DNA of 64,000 bases. It comes from Rhyzopertha dominica. Its lineage: Eukaryota > Arthropoda > Insecta > Coleoptera > Bostrichidae. How positions within the stretch are numbered: the first letter of the stretch is position 1; each line of letters opens with the position of its first letter. A program made the translations under genes and the position numbers. The stretch lies in contig QCXZ01000064.1 in assembly GCA_025024175.1 (NCBI GenBank), forward strand, positions 56,689,325 to 56,753,324. Direction: 5' to 3'. Positions 33,739-45,800 of the stretch are shown in pieces. The notes beneath the pieces were generated by a model. It was not told where the DNA came from. It searched no databases and worked only from the letters and a program-made list of their open reading frames with translations.

Positions 33739-34619
33739 CAGTGATGGGCGCGTAAAATACGCCATGTAGATTACGCTATTATCTACGCGTAAACTATGTA
33801 ATATTCTACCTCGAAAGTCTACTGTAGAAAATATCATTGCGTAGATAAACAGAAATATTGAAATATTTAGTTTTCTAATGGCGTTCATCATCAGTATTTT
33901 TATTCCTTGCTATCTAAGCGAAATACTACCCTGTTTTAATTAAGTTACCTAGATAAATGTCTAAACAATAATAATGTGTTGGGCAATTGGGCATACGTTA
34001 ATTATAGCCAGAAAACCAGACTAAGCAGGGCAAGCGTGTCGTCATAGTCACTTTGGAGACCTGAATCGGTCAAAAGGATTCCTCTATGATTGTAAACAGT
34101 GATTTTATTATTTTTCCTCTTTATAAAATGATACAGACAGGCAATTTCATACGCCACCATTGTTCTTTTGTAGCAACCTTTTTAATCCTAGGTCAGTTTT
34201 ATTGTGCTATATTGACAGGGTATACAAGCACTTTTATTTGCTGATCTAGGCACATTGATCTAAAACAGCAAGGAGCAAGTGGTAGTTTCTTTGGAGATAT
34301 ATCAACAAGCATGTGGTTCCGAATTCAACAGCATGTAAGAGTAGGCTTCTTAGGAATATAAGTTCGTAATATAGATATTAAAACATTTTTTTATTAAATC
34401 TTAAACATTTTAAGGAATTTGACACATGTGGAAACACACAAGGCAGGAAAATTAGAAATAAGATAATTTACGTTTATGTTTAGCGTGTACCTGATAAATT
34501 TTAGCCATAATATACTCGTCTTACATTTTCTACTCAAAATCTACGCCAAAGTGATTTATCTACGTTTTCTACGCGTGTAACGTAGAAAATTGTAATTTAT
34601 GCGTAAATGTTCATCACTG
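33739..34619. mobile_element. hAT-type non-autonomous element (881 bp) with 8-bp target duplication
   Basis: Terminal repeats cagtgatg (33739) and catcactg (to 34619) with exact duplication of cttctaaa at 33731-33738 and 34620-34627. Subterminal zones carry inverted gcgtaaa / tttacgc and tctacg words. No transposase. It splits the RTE-like LINE. Confidence 0.9.
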
Positions 34620-34900
34620 CTTCTAAAGATATCTTTAAAAATTTGCCAAGTTTCGTCTACATCCAAGTGTCGTATACTTTCTGAAGCTTCTTCACAATTT
34701 CTTTGTATTTTTCTGCACATTCACGGTATTTCAGTTTGCACGTTTTAATTTTCGTATACTTTATGACTGGCTGTTTATTTGTATCTCTTTTGTCTGTATT
34801 TACTAAACTTTTCATTTTACCTTCTACTATATAGTGGTCACTATATATTTCCAGACCTCTCTTTTTTATATACCTACCATTCTCAAAATTTTTTTTCTGA

Positions 34901-36600
34901 GATTACAGTTGTTTAACATTTAATTGTTCTTGTCTGCGAGATATTGTATTGTAATAAAGTGAGCTTTATTTACAGCTTCTGTTTGTTACCGACGCCGTAT
35001 TTTATGAAGCTTGTTTACAGAAGCGCCTTTGTCTTTTTTCTTCAAATTTTCGAAAATTTACAAAATAAATTACTTTCAACGTGTGTACACAATTTTTCCA
35101 CGGTTTTCGACGAAGACGGTTGTTCTTCCGATACTTGAAGAACAATGTCGCCATCATTTTCTTCCAGAGGCAGAGGTGCTTGCAGTTCATCAATTTGGAT
35201 AAAATTGGAACTTTCCCAAGGTCTCCACATATTGTACGAGACACTCCTAAACTAATAATAATAATTATTATTATAAGTGTCTGTTTTAACTGATTATTAC
35301 TGTAGAATTTATACCTATAAACCCATCGCTGCACACAAACCCCAAAATCTTAAGTAACGTATAAATAGATCAGGTATAAAGTTCGCTCTAAAGAGCGTTT
35401 TAATCTTATGATTTATACAATAAAACGTTCAAGCAGTAATATTTGAAATCGAATATTTTTTTGTAATTTTTGCCCCTTAAAACCAATAAGCAAGAATAAT
35501 ATGATTTCTTTCCAGGAATTGAAGACCTCGGTTTTTACTCTAAATTAACTATATGACGCCATCGTCTGGCTGGTTCTCTACTACAGAAGGGATAGAAGAA
35601 TTATTTATCAGTATGTTCAATTATACAAACGGTTGTTGTCATCTTTACATGCTTTTACTTTTCATAATTTATGATAAAAAAATTATTTTTTAGGGCAAAA
35701 TTTAACTATAGCTAAAAACATTTTTCTCAATGCACCTACCGCTTCCTTTCCTCATTTGACTTGTGGGTCTAGAAGGGCTTTCGTGATTCTAAATGACAAT
35801 GACAGCCAGACGTGTATTTTCTATGAAATTATAGTATTATTCATCATGTGTTTATTATATTATTAGCAAACATTTTGTTTTTTTTTACGATTTTCGGGTT
35901 GCCGCCAGAATCATTTGTCAATTTCGTAAATCAGCCAGACTTAACTTTGATTATAGTTTATTATAGTACCAAATGATTCGTTAAATTTCAAGCATGGGAA
36001 AATAAGGGCTACAGATTTCAAAAATCGGTCAAATTTTTGCATCCGCAAATTTTCAGCCAGACTGACTTTCCTCCACTTGGGATGTGCCAGACTGTTATTT
36101 CTATTAATAAAATGACTCACTTTAATTAATGTCAAATACTTATGACTGGGAAAATAAGTGGACTTGACTTTTTTGTCTAGTGAACCCATCCGAACTCACA
36201 AATTGTCGTTTTGTCATCATCCGAACAAGCTATCTGATATTGATCGAATGGGAAAATAAGTATAAAAAATCACTGCCTTTTGGACTAGGTAATAGGTAGG
36301 TATAAACAGGAAACTTAATCGTCAAGTACATAACTTTCCATTTACAAGTTTACAAAACATAATGAAAACAAGTAGATGTGTAAGCTAAGGTTTCATGTTG
36401 AAAACAACCAGATCGTTTTTATAAAATCAAGGCCTGTATAAACAGGGTTTAATGTTATTTTCGTTTTCGCTGTGCTCTTTCACCATGGCAAAAGACAAAC
36501 TTTGTTTACTGCACAAGTCATAAGCGATAATGAGCTGTGTTTACTCTCAAGACTGCTGCTTGTCGCAGGACCACTATCACATGAAGTCGTTCACTTCACC
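34901..36600. other. Spacer between LINE and acyl-CoA ligase promoter
   Basis: Mostly AT-rich non-coding DNA. A minus-strand frame at 35230-35042 (starting MWRPWESSNFIQIDELQAPL, acidic, with EEQPSSSKTVEK) has exon-like composition but no family I recognise. A short (aat)n stretch sits near 35251-35273. Confidence 0.3.
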
Positions 36601-36626
36601 ACCCAACGTTATACGTAATCATTTGC

Positions 36627-36634
36627 TATAAAAG
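36627..36634 (+). promoter_or_regulatory. TATA box of the acyl-CoA ligase gene
   Basis: TATAAAAG lies 98 bp upstream of the start codon at 36725. That leaves room for a transcription start near 36655-36665 and a short 5' UTR. Confidence 0.6.
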
Positions 36635-36724
36635 CTTAGTTGTTTATTTTATCTAACTAATTTATTTCTGTTTACAACCATCGCTGGTTCTTTTAGCTCT
36701 CGTTGAATTTTCCATTAAGCAGTA

Positions 36725-36844
36725 ATGCCTTCAGTTGCAGATGAATTTCTAGTTAGTGGGGGTGAAGTTAATTTACCTTCTAAGTGTTTTGGGAAAGTTT
36801 TCTTGGATTATGTGAAGAATAGAGACGGCTCGAAAGAAGCCTTG
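36725..36844 (+). CDS. Acyl-CoA ligase exon 1
   Basis: 40 codons from the ATG, starting [20 protein letters not shown] and ending GSKEAL before gtaaga. No signal peptide. This piece is too short to stand out alone; it is supported by phase, position after a TATA box and similarity to the N-terminus of luciferase-like ligases. Confidence 0.85.
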
Positions 36845-39800
36845 GTAAGAAGAAGCTTATTCTGACAACGGTTTTGCGACATGACATAAAGTATTTAGTT
36901 ATTTCGGCAAGATTAGGTGTAGGTGTATTGCTAAAAACTAAAATGTCGTGGAAAAGACTAAATTTATTTAATAGATAACAAAGGGGCCAAATCAGCGACC
37001 ATGAAAGGCAGCACTTAGGGACATTCTACGAAAAAACGCTTTCTCTGAAACTCTTGAAAGCAACTTTGTACGATTTTTGAATAATGAGTAACTATTGACC
37101 ATTTTGTTCAAAATACATGTCTGGTATTAAATTTGAGGGCAATTCCTCTAAAATATCTTCAGCCTTATTTTATAAGTTTGGACCAAATATTCTCTGTAAA
37201 ACATATAATATGATGTAAATTTAAGTACATATGGTTTTCACGTTATAGTATATCCGTCAAGTTCTATGAGAAGTTTCACATTCTCGTTTTTTTATTTATT
37301 TTTAAAGTATACTTGCAGACTTTAAAGTCATGTTAACAATCTCATTAAACTCGTGCATTTATGATTTCATTGCTACAAGGAGTAACAATTTAACAACTTT
37401 GCTGCTACTGCCCTGTCATATTCTGTCTTAAATCTTAATAATACCTTGTATAGAATCCATTTTGATTGGATGGAGTAGCAAGTTAAAGCACATTAACATA
37501 GTAACTTTCTGAAAATATAAATTTTGATTTGTTGATTTTTAAAACCAATCTCATTTATTAAATCTCTAAAACATTGCTATAGGGTTGAAACTGTAACTGA
37601 AATATAACGTACGCAGGCCCGAAAACATTTAAACTGGTACGTGATCGTCTAATACTTATCTACGTTGTTGTGAAACCGAAAAATGCGTCCCTAAGAAATT
37701 ATTCAATTGCATGCAATATCCGTTTCCTGACCCTTCATGTATTGAAAGTTTTACGGTATCGGTCAAGATAACTATCTCTTTGTCGGTAAACCCGAGGAAT
37801 AAAAATATATTTGTCCGGGATGCATTTGTAGTGTATTGCGGGTTTTCATGAAAGGGGTGTTTTTACCCCCACAAACGTTTACTTGGTGAGCAGATTATAT
37901 CAATAATAGAATTGATTTGAATGCATTTTCTGTGTCTCTCAAGAGGTATTGTCTAGCCATAACAACAATGATGCATTTTCTTTGGTAACAAATACAGTTC
38001 ATCGGTATTTTGTTGGTCAAGTGGTTCTATGCTACGAATAGTAAGTGTATAAATGTTGTATGAAAAACCTCTAATGAGACTCTCCAAACTCAACATTTCT
38101 ATAAATAATGCTGATTACAATTATAGGTAAAATATATAAAAAACTGTATTTGCTATTTTATCTTGTGTCGTTCATATACATAATATGTTCCCTCTAATGT
38201 TGCAAATGGAAATATTTCACGCAAACCATGTTTTACTGATCCTACCTTAGCTTACTTTTATTATAAAGCTTTTAAAATTAATTGGAATAATTTTTCTTGC
38301 AGGTGGACGTTTCTAGTGGAACTATTGTAACCTACAAGGACATTTTAGTTAACTGTGTAAGGTTTGCTATCAGCCTTCGAAATGAAGGAATTGAAAAAGG
38401 AAATGTGATAATGATAGTCAGTGAAAATAATTTCCAATACTACCTACCAGTTATTTCAAGTGTACTTTTAAATGCTGTTGTTTATCCTATAAATGTCTCA
38501 TACAACACAAGTAAGTGTACACAAAAATTCTAAACTCAGCGATTACAAAATCTTGTTTCACTTGTTTTTGATTGTATATACTTGAAATAAGAATTAGAGG
38601 AATTGAAGGACGCTTTACTCCAAAATTAAGGGGTGGGTAAGAAGAAATCAAAGACTACTTAAGGGTTGATTGTGGGCGTTATAAGGAATATAAAATTTGG
38701 TCCTTATTCAAGTTAAAACTAAACTGTGTAAACATTGTAGAGAGTGTAAACTGTAGTTGGGACACTGGTAGTAGGATGTATTTTTAGTTTTTAGTCTGTT
38801 TTACTCATTCGCGAATTTACCTGAATCTAAAATGCGACTTGAGCACATAGAGCAGAACATTATTTAGAGTATAATCCCCATCGTGATATGAATATCATAA
38901 AAGAGATTGTTTCAAATATATTATTCATACTGACAGTTCCATTAAACGCACTGCTGTATTAAAGGGCAGTTCTAGCAGGCTTAGAGGGTAAGCTTTATTA
39001 TTTCTAAAAGAAGTTCATGATTGAAAAGCAATTACGGTAAGTTAATAGGGTAACTTTCCGCAAGGTTAGGAAAAAAGTAAAATGAGTGTCCTTGTATTAT
39101 ATTAAAATTAGTCAGCTGTATCTCTCATCTACCTACATTAGAATATATCGTATTATAGCCAGGACAGTTTTCTCTCTTAAAGACTTTTTAAATTAGGTAA
39201 AGTGGTCTTCAAGTTTTGTAATTTTTAGGGGAAATCGAACACGCCCTCAAAATCGCTAAACCAAAAATCGCATTCGTATCCGAATCCGCACTATCAAACT
39301 TTATGGCAGCATGCAAGAATGCCGGATATGAAGACGTCAAAATTGTTACTTTCGGAAACACAGCAAACGGTATGACCAATGTCCAACAACTTTTGGAAAA
39401 TGGCGATGTGGATACAGACAGTTTCGAAATTGAGGACGCTGACCCAGCTGAAACAGCAGCATTCGTATTATTATCTTCGGGAACGACGGGGTACCCAAAA
39501 GGGGTGTTACTAAGCCAGCGAAACCTTTTTGTCAGTACGAGTTACCTAAGGTAGGTTTTTTGTAGCCTCTCCACAGCATAAAACATTGCGATTTGTTATA
39601 AACTTGAAGAAATACATTGTTTAAATCGTAAACTAATTTGCCATAAAAAGAAACTGAAAAGTTCAGTTTCAGTTTATACTGCAACTTCATAGGTTTGCTA
39701 GAAGACATGTAATAAAAAAACGTTATATCAAAATGTAATTAATTATAAATCTTCAAATCAGGGAAACATTTATGGACACCCTTTTGCTAATACAAAAATT

Positions 39801-42800
39801 GGTCTTATGGTTTCAGTATGTCCTTGATTGATTTAGTTTCATCTTATGTCGCTAATAGCCAACAAATAGTTGTTTGCGATAATTGTTGGTCTCTGTGGTT
39901 ATCAATAAATTCAGGTATGCCTCAAGGATCAAACTTCGACCCTCTATTGTTTTCACTTTTCATAAAATGATTAACCTAATGAACTTACATGTACAAAATT
40001 ATTATTCCCATTTGTTCTATTTGATGCTAAATTGTCCTTTAACGATCACGTTCAAAAATTAAAAAATCTGCTTATTCCGTAATGGGTTTTATACAGGGTG
40101 ATCCACTAAGGGTACGGAGTTGCTGTATCGTGAAAAACCCTCATGGTATCGCTTTGGAGAACATTTTTTTTATAAAAAATTACCAGAGAATTCACTAAAA
40201 TTATTTTGAAGTTCCCAAATTTCCCGCTAGCGGGCGTATTTGATATCACATTACAAATGAACGCAAAAAAAAACAAAATTTGCTGATAAAAGATAGGTGA
40301 AAAATAGATTTTGCAGAATCTCTGTTTATTTACCTAAAAGTTTCGTTGCAATATTTTTTCTCCAGTTGCTATGGCAACGTTTGTTTTGACAATAGCCTTG
40401 AAACTTCTAGGTATCTGGGTGCTATATATATCCTAAACGTCTCAACCAAATTTAACGAACTAGGAATTATTTTAGAGGGAGATAAATTGTTCTAAGAGTG
40501 AGTGTCATTTTTCGTTTTGAAGTTATTGCCAAATATGTATAGTACTCAGATGACAAATAAAAAAAGGCATTTTCTCCTTGAATTCTGAAAAAAACTTAAT
40601 ATGAGGACAAACTTTTTGCCACCTAATTTTGTAGGCTATTATTTAGAAAAAAATATGGTAAAAACCTGAGATTGATAGTTTTTCTCGTTGTGAAATTATT
40701 GCCAAAATAAAAATTTATCGACTACCTCCACTAATGCAACTATATATTAAAATACTTTTACTTTACTGTACTTTTAATCCAACTCTCCATTTCCTGTTTG
40801 ACCTCTTGCGTTGGATATATGAACTTGAAATTATTTTCTCAAAGCTCCTCAATGTTAGTTATATTTTTTTTTGTAGAATCAGTATATTTTATTCCATACC
40901 AAAATTGTGTTATTTAAAGTGTTAAATTGATTTTGTGGAAATAACTGTTAATAATTAACAAATTTCGTTAGTGTGTGCTAGAGTATTCCAATTTCTTGAC
41001 AGCAACCTTTGATCAGAAGAATGTTATTATTTTTGTCTCTCTGATAATTTTTGCACATTGATGACCCGGTTATACTACTTAGGGATTCAAAGTGCATTGC
41101 AAGTCGTAAACATTATAGTATCGGGTTAAATATGCACGTGGAACAACTTTTTGTACTCTATCTTATTTGGAAACTTTCACTTCTTGTGTGGAACTGACGC
41201 AAAAACAAAAACAACAAAAAACAACGTTTAAAATACCAGACTGGGCGCCACGCCGGCCATGCGAGAGTACAGTAATTTCCCGATAGTAGATACACACGCA
41301 ATCAAATATGCCATGCTGCAGATAAGGGCAGACTAGTTCATTTTAGGCCAAGTGCAAATAAGAAATGCGAAGCGGGTTGGGCACAAATGGTAAACAAAAC
41401 TCTTCAAATCCAAAATATAACATAAAATTTTGTTAGAAAGAATATAATAATGGAAAAATAGTATATATCTTGAATTAAGAGATTCATTCACTATTTTTGC
41501 TAATAACCGGAGTATTTGTAGTTTTATTAAAATTGGTTATAACCATTTTTGTCATATTTTGCTTACTTAACGAGTGAGTATTACATAACTGAAAAGATAT
41601 ACTTCTTATTCAGCAGCACTATCGAATTAACAAAAAAGATACGCTCTTCCTTAAAGAATTTTATTATTTTACATAGGAATCCGACTAAATTTACTGGACT
41701 GGTACCTATATGACACTCCTCGTCTCATTAACGCGATTCCTTTTAACTTAAATAGTATCAAATTATTTACTACAAATTATTTATACTACTACTTCTTGTA
41801 CTACAGGCGACGAAGGATTTTTTGGTATATAAGGCTTTGCTATTGTTTATAGGAACGCTTTGTTTTTCTCTCAATTCTGCATAGTAAAGTCAGAAACACA
41901 TTTTTTTGTCTGCAGAAGCAACCCTTTCACAGAAAGACTAAGTAAAAGAAAGTAGTCTGAACAAAACAAAAAAAATTTTTTGTTACACCAAACAGAGGTG
42001 TTCGAGATTTAAAAACATATATTGCAAATTATGATAAAAACGTGTTAAAATATTATAAATTATGCAAGTTAATGTTTATGTGTTAAAGTGCTTATATATA
42101 TTACACATACATAACATACTACAGTTGCTCCTCCCTCATTACTGTTTAAGGCTATCAGAGATTTTGGTTTTTCCTTGGAAAGTGTACTGTTTCCTTATAG
42201 AGAAAGCTTAAAGGATCTTTTACCTCTTTATTCTTATGTGTTATGTTTTACTAGTATGTATACATCTGTAGAAGTCTCTACGTTCTTCTATATCAGTTTA
42301 TCGACTACCAATTTCTCTATGTGAATGTCTTTAACTGATGTTTTAAAACAAAATTTAGGACCAAGGGTTAATACTGATTTAACATTTTCAGGCATTACAG
42401 TTTTGGACAAATTAGTAAACCAATTATTACAGTAGCGTGCAAAAAAACATCGGACTCTGAGTGAAATTTTTTTGAACGTCGGATAACTCGTGAGCGAAGT
42501 TACCAATTGACACGGAGTTTTTTGCTATTTGATTCTCATTTTCTTGTTAACATTTCCAATAAATATCGTTGAGATTGTTTCACTGTATGCAAAATTATGG
42601 TATCACGTTTCAATGCATATCAAAATCTAACCGTGCAAAAATACCGGACACTTCTACAAATTTACTAAAACACAAAATTTATTTAAATAACCACAAAATT
42701 AACATTTATCTGACAGAACTATGGATCAATATTTAGTCGCATAACCCTTTACAGCAATCACAGCAGCACAGCGGAGTCGACCAAACTGATAATTTTCTTG

Positions 42801-45800
42801 AGAGGAATTTTCTTCTATTCCGCCTCCAGCGCTGCCATCAAGTCGTCCGCTTTCTTAAATTTTCGGATGCGGACGCGCCTTCCTAGCTCTTCCCACAAAT
42901 GCACGAACGGAATGAGGTCCGGCGACTGTGCTGGGCACTGTACATTTCACCGGCGGCGTGCGGAAGCATAACNTCTTNCAATATCAAACGATATTGGTTG
43001 CCGTTCATCTTGCCGTCCATACGTCTCAGCAGACCGACCAAGTCANAGCTGAAGCATAATTCACANTTTCAGANATTTCTAGAGAAGATTACCCCAAATC
43101 ATTACATTTCTACCACCGTGCTTGATAGTGGGGACTTGATAAGGGTGGTCGAAGCATTTTTCGTCCGGCCGGCGCACGAACCGAATGCCGCCCGAAGATA
43201 CCAAATTAAATTTACTCTCATGTGACCACAAGAATTCGACCATCCGAACCGGTTCGAAAATCTTGTGGTCGGATGTGAGTAAATTTAATTTGGTATCTTC
43301 GGACGGCATTCGGTACGTGCGCCGGCCGGTCGGAAAACGCGTCGAACACCGTTATAAAGTCTCCACTATCAAGCACAGTGGTGGAAACGTAATGATTCGA
43401 TGGTAATATTTCCTAAAAATTTCTGAGAGTGTAAACTATGCTATAGTGTATCTTTCAGGCTGCTTCAGCCTTGGTCGGTCCGCTGTGACGTGTGGACGGC
43501 AAGATGAACGCCAACCAATATCGTTTGATATTGGAAGAGTTTATGCTTCCGCACGCCACCAAAAAAATGTGCAGTGCCCAGCACATTCGCCGGACCTCAA
43601 TCCGATCGAGCACTTGTGGGAAGAGCTAGAAAAGCGCGTCCGCGTCTGAAAATTTAAGAAAGCGGACTACTTAATGGCAGCGCTGGAGGCGGAATAGAAG
43701 AAAATTCTCCTCAAGAAAATCATCAGTTTGGTCGACTCCGTGCCGTCCCGTTGTGCTGCTGTGATTGGCGTAAAGAGTTTTGCGACTAAATATTAATCCA
43801 TAGTTGTGTCAGATAAATGTTAATTTTGTGGTTCTTTAAATAAATTTTATGTTTTACTATAAATTTGTGAAAGTGTCCGGTTTTTTTTGCACGGTTAGAT
43901 TTTGATATGCATTGAAACGTGATACCATAACTTTTCATATACTGAAACAATCTCAACGATATTTATTGGAAATGTCAACAAGTATATGAGAATCAAACAG
44001 TAAAAAACCCCGTGTAAATTAGTAACTTCATTCACGAGTTATCGACGTTCAAAAAAAATTCACTCGGTGTCCGTTTTTTTTGCACGCTACTGTATGTATA
44101 GAAATTGTAATTTTTGAATTCGCTTAAGCATTTCAAATTTGTGCTATTATTTTTTAGGATACAAAATTCATTATTAAATGCTTTTTTGTATTTTATATCC
44201 TTTAATGTGTAGTGCGTAGTTTTAAAGGGCGCGGGGTCGCGTTTTTTTGCACCATTTGCACTTGGATAGTCACGCCCTTGGATGTAGATTCATTGAAAAA
44301 TTATCTTCGGGAGGTCGCTAACCATTCAAAAATAAAGTACGAAGAAATTATAATTTGTAGTTTTATGTTTTCTGCCCAAAAACTTTTTTCAAACCGAAAT
44401 ATGCATAGCACACATATAAGAAATTCGATTTTTATTTATATTGCAGACCTCTGAAATATATAAAAATCGTTTTCCGAAGAATTTTAGCATAAACTGAGCT
44501 GCTACGTCTTTCTTAAGGATGGCGTGATGTACGCTTTCATAATAATACATTGAGGATTGTGGAATTGGAAGTAGAAGGGGGTCTGTCTACTTGCAATTCT
44601 TCGAATCACATAATTTTTAGAATGGGATTTATTTTGTATATACCAATTTGTTTTCTAAAAATAATAGAGTCGAAATTTAAGCCTACTTACTAAAATGTTG
44701 TTAGATAAATAACCACAACTGTAAATGATTTATTTTGGTATTAGGATTTAAAAAGCTACATGTATTGTAGATAAGTACATAACGCAGGAATTAAGCAAGT
44801 TTAACAAGCAATAACTTATCAGTGAGTATACACAAAGACTGTAACAATATTTGTTAAGTTATTTGGAAGATAAAAGAATAATTACAACCACAATTTTTCT
44901 GCTCTCCCGCAGTAGGAGAGTGAATATCTGATCAGGAGTGCATTGTAGACAATAAATAACTATGATTATTTGCACATGTTGTGTGTCTCTCACCAGAAAT
45001 TGATCACGTTAAACACCTAAGGGTGAACTTTGTACGTGTACTTTTTGTATTATTCTAGCACATTTTTCTTAAATAACAGCTATCGCTTCTTCTACACTTT
45101 TTTTATTTAAGGGATCCAACAATTGGAGATATGAGCGAGAAGACAACCACGCTTCTTTTTCTACCGTTCTTCCACGTATTTGGCTTATACGCAATGGTGA
45201 ATTCTATTATTTTGGGAGCGAAGTCAATTTTACTAGGCAGATTCAAACCGGAAACATTTCTAAGCAGCATAGAAAAATATTCCGTCGATAAGCTCTACGC
45301 TGTCCCTGCTACTCTCCTGTTCATGGCAAAGAGTTCGACAGTAGAGAGATATGACCTGTCCAGTGTAAACGACATCTTATGTGGAGCGGCACCCTTGAGT
45401 GAAGAGTTGAGAAGAATAGTTGAAATAAGGTAAGAGATTGGGTCAATCTTGCGAGGTAAGACTTACCAAAATTTCGAAGTAATCTGTTATATCAAGGTGC
45501 TTATTGTTACATAATTCGAGCTAAATCAGTATCACCTTGGAAATAAGCTGATGATTTGATTATGTTTTGTTCCAGGTTATTATATCTGATTGTTCTGCCC
45601 TAATTTTAGACCTATCTATTTAATTGATTCCAAATATCCAACAATGGCAGAGTCTTAACTTAAATCAACATCTGTAATAAATATGTCTTTGTGCCTAACT
45701 ATAGCCTTCGATTCATTGTTGTCACTAAAACTACGTCATAGAAGATGCCTTTACCAACTTCGAAGTAATTAAAAGATGATGAGAATCATATTTGCATGGG

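Larger units (their letters stand above)
31500..34900 (-). mobile_element. Non-LTR retrotransposon (RTE-like), decayed, with two nested insertions
   Basis: Minus-strand pieces in order: SDHYIVEGKMKSL near 34830 (endonuclease end), KKLRQNCLREQSEETYQKCK (33891-33427), MMGRWKECFQDLLN (33379-33092), GDWLVNVIVTVYKKENYRGI and CFIDLEKAFNRVPRDKI (33185-32871), and the C-terminal FLRKVKGVTNMDK...LQWLGHLFRMQR (32081-31827). The catalytic loop region (near 32400) is present only as broken sequence. A hAT element (33739-34619) and a hammerhead-bearing insertion (32473-32661) interrupt it. The 3' end is near a TTA/ATA-rich tract at about 31480-31500. Frameshifts and Ns make it inactive. Confidence 0.85.
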
